Part shown: one piece after another, positions 59,285 through 64,000 of the stretch
Layout of the letters: each line of letters begins with the position of its first letter
How positions within the stretch are numbered: position 1 is the stretch's first letter
From: JAPPHY01 sp965247535
Lineage (GTDB): Bacteria > Chloroflexota > Dehalococcoidia > Lucifugimonadales > UBA2985
Direction: 5' to 3'
DNA: 64,000 bases
Assembly (NCBI GenBank): GCA_965247535.1
Contig: OZ252018.1
Span: 1,054,001 to 1,118,000, forward strand
Position numbers and translations under genes: made by a program
Notes under the pieces: generated by a model
The model's database searches: none
Seen by the model: the letters and a program-made list of their open reading frames with translations, nothing else
What the model was told of the DNA's origin: nothing

Positions 59285-62200
59285 CTACTCGTAGCGCAAC
59301 GCCTCAGCGGGGTACGTGCGCGCCGCCTGCCTGGCCGGCAGCCAGGTGGCCAGCAGGGAGAACCCGTATGCCAGCACGAGTATGGCCCCGATCTGGACCC
59401 ACGGCACCACGAAGCGCAGATTGCCGATCGCCGCGTCGTCGCGAATCTCGGTGAAGGCCTGGTAGCTCAGTATCACGCCCAGCGTCCCGCCTATTGCGAT
59501 GCCCAGCAGCGAGATGAATGACGACTCGAGCATCAGGCTGAGCTGTATCATGCCCCGGCGGTATCCTATTGCGCGGAGCACGCCTATCTGCTGGCGCCGC
59601 TCCACCACGGCTCGCGTGCTCACCACGCCCAGCGCAGCTATGCCCACAACCAGCCCAAGCGCCACGAATCCCACGAACAGCCGGAAGATGGCCCTCGTGC
59701 CCGCGGTCTCCTGCGCGAGTTCATCCGCCAGCACGGTGGTTTCCATGCCGTGCTCCAGGAAGGCGCCCTCCAGGCTGTAGGAAGCCCGCTCCGCGTCCAC
59801 GCCTTCGGCGACGCTGAACCGGTAGCGCGTGACCGGGATGTCGAACGGGAACAGGTCATCGAGTAGCGCCTTGGACGCCAGCATGGAGAACGAGGCCTCA
59901 TGCTCGCGCGACAGCACGCCGATGACCGTGACCTCGGTTGTCGCGTCCGACGTTCGCTGGCGCAGCTCCATGGTAAACGGCTGCATCCCGTCGTCTCCAT
60001 AGAATACGCTCTCCACCAGGTCCGGCCTGAAGCCATCCTGAGCGTCCGGGCGAGTGCGCACGAGATTGCCGCCGAGAACGGCCAGCGAGGGGTCGCCGCG
60101 CAACGCCTGCAGGACCTCCTTCGCAGTGGGGCCGTAGCCCTCAGCGATCAGCCCGAAATCGTACGCGGATGCTTCCAGGAAGTCATCGTCCGCGCCCCGC
60201 ACGCTCAGCGACTGCCAGTCTCGGCTGTCGCCGGCCGTCTCGCGGGCCTGCACGGTGGAAAATGTGTAGCCGCCCACGGCCCGAAAGTCGTCGGGTCGCA
60301 AGCCAAGCTCCACAATGCGGCTGCGCACGTCCTCGATAGGAGTGCTGGCGCCGATCGTCCCCTCGACGTGCCAGCCGCCGGTGACCACCTCCGGGTCCGT
60401 AAACTGGGTGCTGAACGTTTCGGTCAGCACGGAGATGAACATCAGCGTGAAGAAGACCAGTGCAAACATCGCGAGCGTGAGCCCGGTCCTGAGCTTGGCG
60501 CTCATAGGATAGGCCACGGCGGTCACCAGAACGGGCCGCAGCTTGCCTATGGGCGACGTGAGCCACGTCAGAGCCTTCAGCAGCAGGTCTGCGTTGTACA
60601 TCACGGTCCACACCGCCGCGGTTACCATGCAGATGCCGGACACGAAGAGCACGTCGAAGTCGCCGGTTAGCTCGCCGACGACGCTCTCGATTACGTCGGC
60701 GGGCAGCAGCCAGAAGGCGAGCACAACGACACCGGCGAAGGTGAAGGCGATGCGGTCCCGTAGCTCCGGGCGCATGCCGGCCCTCTCCAGGACGATGCGC
60801 AGCATGAGCGCCAAGCCAATGACCACAAGCGACACCCCCGCGGAGAACGGGGCCGCCCGGTCCATCTGCGCGGCCCCAAGGTATGCCAGGAGGGCGCCGA
60901 GCAGCACAGCCAGCCACCCCTGCATGAACAGCCGCCAGGCCACTCTGGACAGGGTGAGGCCGATGACCGCCGGCAGCATTACGGCAGCCCACGCGGCCCT
61001 TGCCAGATTCGCGAGCGCGGCGAGCGGTCTCACTCGGACAGCCGAACGAGCCGCTCGCACTACGTGTCGGAAGGGCAGCAGCACGGCCTTCACGGGCGCC
61101 ATCAACACGCTTCGCCAACCGGCGGGCGCCTCGTTCGGCGGGTTGGGCAGGCCGCGGACGGCGGTTACGATGTTAAGGCGGCTTACCCTGTGCGCGGACA
61201 CGGCGACGGTTGCCAGCGTGATGAGCATGCCCAGGCAGTAGGAGACAACCATGGTGCGAAGCGCGAACTGAGGGGTCAGGCGGAACAGCTCGCTTTCGTC
61301 AAAGCCCGCGAATATGCGGTTGAGAATGTCCACCATCAGCGCGCTCACCGCCAGTCCAAGCAGTACGCCCACCGCCGCGGATACCAGCGCGTAGGCCGTG
61401 CCCTCGAACACGAACATCTGCACAAGGTGGGACCGCTTGGCGCCGACGGCCCTTGCCATGCCCATCTCCGACCGGCGGGCCGCCGCGAGCATCACGAAGA
61501 TTAGGAATATCAGCAACACGCCGACCATCACGGTGAAGAGACCCATGTTCAGGAACAGCGTGGTCACGATGCTGCCCGCCTCGTCGGCCGCCTCGAGGAT
61601 GTTCCGCTTGATCTGAATTACCCGGAACGGCAGAAGGTCGGAGAACAGGGCGGAGGCTCGCTCGTGTTCTTCCGCGAGTCCTTCGCTTTCGAGCACTTCC
61701 ATCACGTGGTCCTCGACGCTCTGTCGATTGAGCAAACGAATCAGCCTGTCGCTCACCTCGGGCCGCTGCAGTTCCTCGCGCAGTTCCACGGCGTTGTTCC
61801 GGAGGTCGCCGGTGAGGTCCGCCTCCGCATCCGCCAGCGCGTCGATCACCTGCTGACGCATCAGCAGCTCCCACAGCCCGGCTGCCGCCTCCGGGTCGCT
61901 GAGCGCGGCGCGGAGCTCCCGAGCGACCTCCCCGCTCAGCTCTACGCCGTTGGTCTCGCCTCCGCGGTTGGAGACTGAGATGAGGTTCACCTGCTCAGGC
62001 CTGTCGAAGAGGCGCTGGGCGCGTTCCAGCGGGATGAGTAGCGTGGGGTCGCGGCCGGCCAGCCCGTTGCGTTCGACAACATCGGCGACCCGGAAGGAGG
62101 CGGTCTCACTGCCGATATAGAGGGTCAGTTCATCGCCACGGGCGGCGTCGAGAGAGTCGGCAGCGCGGTCGTTGATGAACGCCTCGTCGCCTGCCAGGTC

Positions 62201-62746
62201 CTCCAGCCGCACGGTGCCCCCGGAAACCGAGGTCAGTGGGGTGAATCCCTCCAGCAGCGAGGAGTCCACGCCCACGATGTTGAGCCTGCCCTCGCTCACT
62301 GAGGTGCGGTTGTTCAGGGCCGGCGCGGTCTCGGCTATCGACGGCGTGAGGCCATCGATGATGTCCAGGCCGGCAACCTTCTCCTGGAGCTCGTAGAAGC
62401 GGTCGACGTGGACGTACGGCACACTGCCGAAGCTGTCACCGGCGCCGGCTCTTGAGGGAAACACCACCTCGTCGATTGTGTTGAGAGCCCGAATAGCCTC
62501 GTTGCGGATGGAGACGCCGAGCGTGTCGCCCGTGCCCAGCGCTGCGGCGATGATGACGGTGCTGAGCATCACGCCAATGATGATGAGCGTGGTCTGGCCG
62601 CGCCTGCGGGGGATGTTGCGGAGCCCCAGCCTCACCATGACCCGGTTGCGCAGGGCCATCCAGCCCACCACGGCCATAGCGGCCAGGAAGGCGGCAAGCA
62701 GCACCGCCATGATCAGGTCCATGGAAAGCCCGAAGAGGTTGTCCAC
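59285..62746 (-). CDS. ABC transporter permease with two FtsX-like modules
   Basis: This 1153-residue membrane protein has two FtsX/MacB-type four-segment modules, one with GTGDTLGVSIRNEAIRALN near the start and one with VGIAALGVVSTRAVVERRQQIGVLRAIGYRR near the end. Large extracytoplasmic domains lie between. The GTG at 62746 overlaps the ATPase stop by one base (TAGTG), so the two proteins form one exporter unit. The N-terminus from GTG reads VDNLFGLSMDLIMAV. It probably exports a peptide or lipoprotein or acts mechanically, as in MacB; the cargo is unknown. Confidence 0.85.
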   Translation of the reverse strand: MDNLFGLSMDLIMAVLLAAFLAAMAVVGWMALRNRVMVRLGLRNIPRRRGQTTLIIIGVMLSTVIIAAALGTGDTLGVSIRNEAIRALNTIDEVVFPSRAGAGDSFGSVPYVHVDRFYELQEKVAGLDIIDGLTPSIAETAPALNNRTSVSEGRLNIVGVDSSLLEGFTPLTSVSGGTVRLEDLAGDEAFINDRAADSLDAARGDELTLYIGSETASFRVADVVERNGLAGRDPTLLIPLERAQRLFDRPEQVNLISVSNRGGETNGVELSGEVARELRAALSDPEAAAGLWELLMRQQVIDALADAEADLTGDLRNNAVELREELQRPEVSDRLIRLLNRQSVEDHVMEVLESEGLAEEHERASALFSDLLPFRVIQIKRNILEAADEAGSIVTTLFLNMGLFTVMVGVLLIFLIFVMLAAARRSEMGMARAVGAKRSHLVQMFVFEGTAYALVSAAVGVLLGLAVSALMVDILNRIFAGFDESELFRLTPQFALRTMVVSYCLGMLITLATVAVSAHRVSRLNIVTAVRGLPNPPNEAPAGWRSVLMAPVKAVLLPFRHVVRAARSAVRVRPLAALANLARAAWAAVMLPAVIGLTLSRVAWRLFMQGWLAVLLGALLAYLGAAQMDRAAPFSAGVSLVVIGLALMLRIVLERAGMRPELRDRIAFTFAGVVVLAFWLLPADVIESVVGELTGDFDVLFVSGICMVTAAVWTVMYNADLLLKALTWLTSPIGKLRPVLVTAVAYPMSAKLRTGLTLAMFALVFFTLMFISVLTETFSTQFTDPEVVTGGWHVEGTIGASTPIEDVRSRIVELGLRPDDFRAVGGYTFSTVQARETAGDSRDWQSLSVRGADDDFLEASAYDFGLIAEGYGPTAKEVLQALRGDPSLAVLGGNLVRTRPDAQDGFRPDLVESVFYGDDGMQPFTMELRQRTSDATTEVTVIGVLSREHEASFSMLASKALLDDLFPFDIPVTRYRFSVAEGVDAERASYSLEGAFLEHGMETTVLADELAQETAGTRAIFRLFVGFVALGLVVGIAALGVVSTRAVVERRQQIGVLRAIGYRRGMIQLSLMLESSFISLLGIAIGGTLGVILSYQAFTEIRDDAAIGNLRFVVPWVQIGAILVLAYGFSLLATWLPARQAARTYPAEALRYE

Positions 62747-63495
62747 TAGCCGCTCGAGGCCTGCTCCGGGCGGCCCTCGACCGCGGAGCCTTCGCCGGCC
62801 TGTGCGGCTCCTCCGCCGGAATCTTCGATCAGCCCGTCCCGCATCATCACGATGCGGTGCGCTCGCTGTCCCACGTCCGGGGAGTGGGTGACGACCACAA
62901 AGCTCTGGCCGTTGATGCGGTTCAGCCCGCACAAGAGGTCGATGATTTCGCCTGCCGTCTCGCTGTCCAGGTCGCCGGTGGGCTCGTCGGCCCACACGAT
63001 GGCAGGCCGGTTGACGAGGGCGCGGGCGATGGTGACTCGCTGGCGCTGGCCGCCGGAGAGCTCGCCGGGCAGGTGAGTGGCGCGGTCGGTCAGGCCGACG
63101 CTGTCGAGCATCTCCTTCGCGCGGGAGCGCGCTTCGGCGGAAGGGACGCCCGAAAGCAGGAGAGGCATCTCCACATTCTCGACGGCAGAGAGGACGGGCA
63201 GGAGATTGTAGAGCTGGAACACGAAACCCATGCGACGGGCGCGATAGTCGCTGCGTTCGTCGTCTGGGAGGTTGTGAAGCTCCATGCCGTCGATGAGGAC
63301 ACGACCGGAGTCGATCTCGTCGAGGCCGGACAGGCAGTTTAGGAGGGTTGTCTTGCCGCAGCCGGAGGGGCCCATGATGGCGACAATTTCGCCGCGGCCA
63401 ACGCTGAGGTCAACGCCGCGCAGGGCGTTTACGGTCAGGCTGCCGGTGCTGTAGGTCTTGCGTATGTCCCGCGCGTTGATGATGAGGTCTTCCAT
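62746..63495 (-). CDS. ABC transporter ATP-binding protein (MacB/LolD type)
   Basis: This 249-residue ATPase has Walker A GPSGCGKTT, the signature LSGGQRQR, Walker B IVWADEPTGDLDS and the switch VTHSPDVG. These match the MacB/LolD class that pairs with FtsX-fold permeases. The C-terminal 30 residues are Gly/Ala/Glu-rich and poorly conserved. ATG at 63495 with GGGAGAG upstream is used. It precedes the large permease. Confidence 0.93.
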   Translation of the reverse strand: MEDLIINARDIRKTYSTGSLTVNALRGVDLSVGRGEIVAIMGPSGCGKTTLLNCLSGLDEIDSGRVLIDGMELHNLPDDERSDYRARRMGFVFQLYNLLPVLSAVENVEMPLLLSGVPSAEARSRAKEMLDSVGLTDRATHLPGELSGGQRQRVTIARALVNRPAIVWADEPTGDLDSETAGEIIDLLCGLNRINGQSFVVVTHSPDVGQRAHRIVMMRDGLIEDSGGGAAQAGEGSAVEGRPEQASSG

Positions 63496-63648
63496 CGGCT
63501 CTCCCGTGTCGGTGTGATTTGCCCGTCCAATGGTAGGGGAGTGCGCAACGGAATTCAATGGGCTGTCGGGCGCGCTAGACACGCGCACCGGCGATCTCAT
63601 ACGGCCGACTTTGCAGAAAGGCCGGCAAATCGCGGGCGTGCGGTCACA

Positions 63649-64000
63649 TCAGTAGTGGATGGCGCGGGGCGTGCCGCCGCCTGCCGCGATCGCGTCGCCG
63701 TTGACGGCCACGCACCGGGGCGACGCCAGCATGGCCACCACGTAGGCGATATCCCTTGCATCGATGATCTGATCCACGCTGTTGGCCGCGGCCATGCGCC
63801 GCTCCGCCTCCTCGGGCGTGACGCCGAGCCTGCGCGCCTGCTCTTCGAGCGCGGACGCCGTGCGCTCGGTGCGAGTGGCCCCCGGATGCACGACTGTAAC
63901 GTTGATTCCGTGCGGGCCCAGCTCGTCCGCGAGGTTCTTGGTCATGGCGGATATGGCCACGTTCCGCATGCTCCCGATGGTGTTGCCCGTCTGTCGAGCG
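63649..64000 (-). CDS. SDR-family protein (N-terminal part beyond window)
   Basis: The C-terminal part of a short-chain dehydrogenase-like protein enters from the right edge. It contains LADELGPHGINVTVVHPGATRTE, the conserved NVTVVHPG strand, and ends VAVNGDAIAAGGGTPRAIHY. At the usual YxxxK position the residues read IGSMR (Tyr to Ile, Lys to Arg), so the classical catalytic pair looks absent. Open sequence continues to base 64000, so the start lies outside. The substrate is unknown. Confidence 0.8.
   Translation of the reverse strand, partial: ARQTGNTIGSMRNVAISAMTKNLADELGPHGINVTVVHPGATRTERTASALEEQARRLGVTPEEAERRMAAANSVDQIIDARDIAYVVAMLASPRCVAVNGDAIAAGGGTPRAIHY

Overview
This window is a chromosomal segment of a high-GC bacterium. 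The best guess is a Chloroflexota member of the Dehalococcoidia/SAR202 type. That is inferred from an HspR-type dnaK operon, a DUF5679 mini zinc ribbon, an EF-P whose tip loop lacks the usual PGKGG, a Ccm system I fragment, an ADP-forming CoA ligase and many TTG/GTG starts. No identity search was run. Coding density is very high, genes sit in tight and often overlapping operons, and no tRNA, CRISPR array or prophage was seen.

Region by region. 79-4343 (minus): cytochrome c maturation genes ccmF and ccmH, a coiled-coil protein, coaD and rsmD. 4573-12855 (plus): a CoA-ligase alpha-type subunit, then the chain aroQ / M24 peptidase / efp / xseA / xseB / PHP phosphoesterase / formyltransferase, a membrane-anchored orphan and a GNAT enzyme. 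12867-18051 (minus): aspS, tig, clpP and clpX. 18118-19247: a frameshifted DDE insertion sequence lodged between the divergent aspS and thrC promoters. 19358-22064 (plus): a threonine-synthase-like enzyme, a NIL-domain protein and a MoaD/ThiS-like carrier, then repeats and a P-loop kinase. 22187-23341 (minus): tgt. 23485-28866 (plus): the tetrapyrrole operon sirC-hemA-hemC-cobA/hemD-hemB; hemL lies apart at 41556. 28930-35935: small genes, an alkyltransferase, a LiaF-like protein, dnaE, an enoyl-CoA hydratase and a DUF5679 mini-protein. 36016-39446 (minus): two orphan genes and a glycosyltransferase-39-like membrane protein fused to PA14-like domains. 39655-42848 (plus): a sulfite-oxidase-fold protein, larC and hemL. 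42970-47176 (plus): an apparent envelope-stress unit made of a secreted repeat protein, a response regulator, a histidine kinase, a mini zinc ribbon and an HtrA protease. 47271-50281 (minus): hspR-grpE-dnaK. 50538-50708 (plus): a second mini zinc ribbon. 50724-56790 (minus): rpsA-clpC-radA-larE. 57041-57156 (minus): a stand-alone 5S rRNA gene, followed by a decayed insertion sequence, a broken aspartic-protease-like gene with its partner, an ABC exporter pair and the end of an SDR gene.

The most notable signal is at 50381-50419. A near-perfect HspR operator (7-bp arms, 7-bp spacer) lies across the -35 boxes of two divergent sigma-70 promoters. One promoter drives hspR-grpE-dnaK; the other drives a 56-residue zinc-ribbon protein. 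A paralogue of that protein sits directly upstream of htrA, which points to a family of tiny zinc ribbons tied to protein-quality control.

Other points of interest are the thrC/NIL/MoaD sulfur-type cluster, whose carrier ends in Gly-Gly-Ser-Arg; a larC that appears to start at CTG; a stand-alone 5S gene with its own promoter beside an IS end; the GT39-PA14 fusion; and repeats shared between distant intergenic regions.
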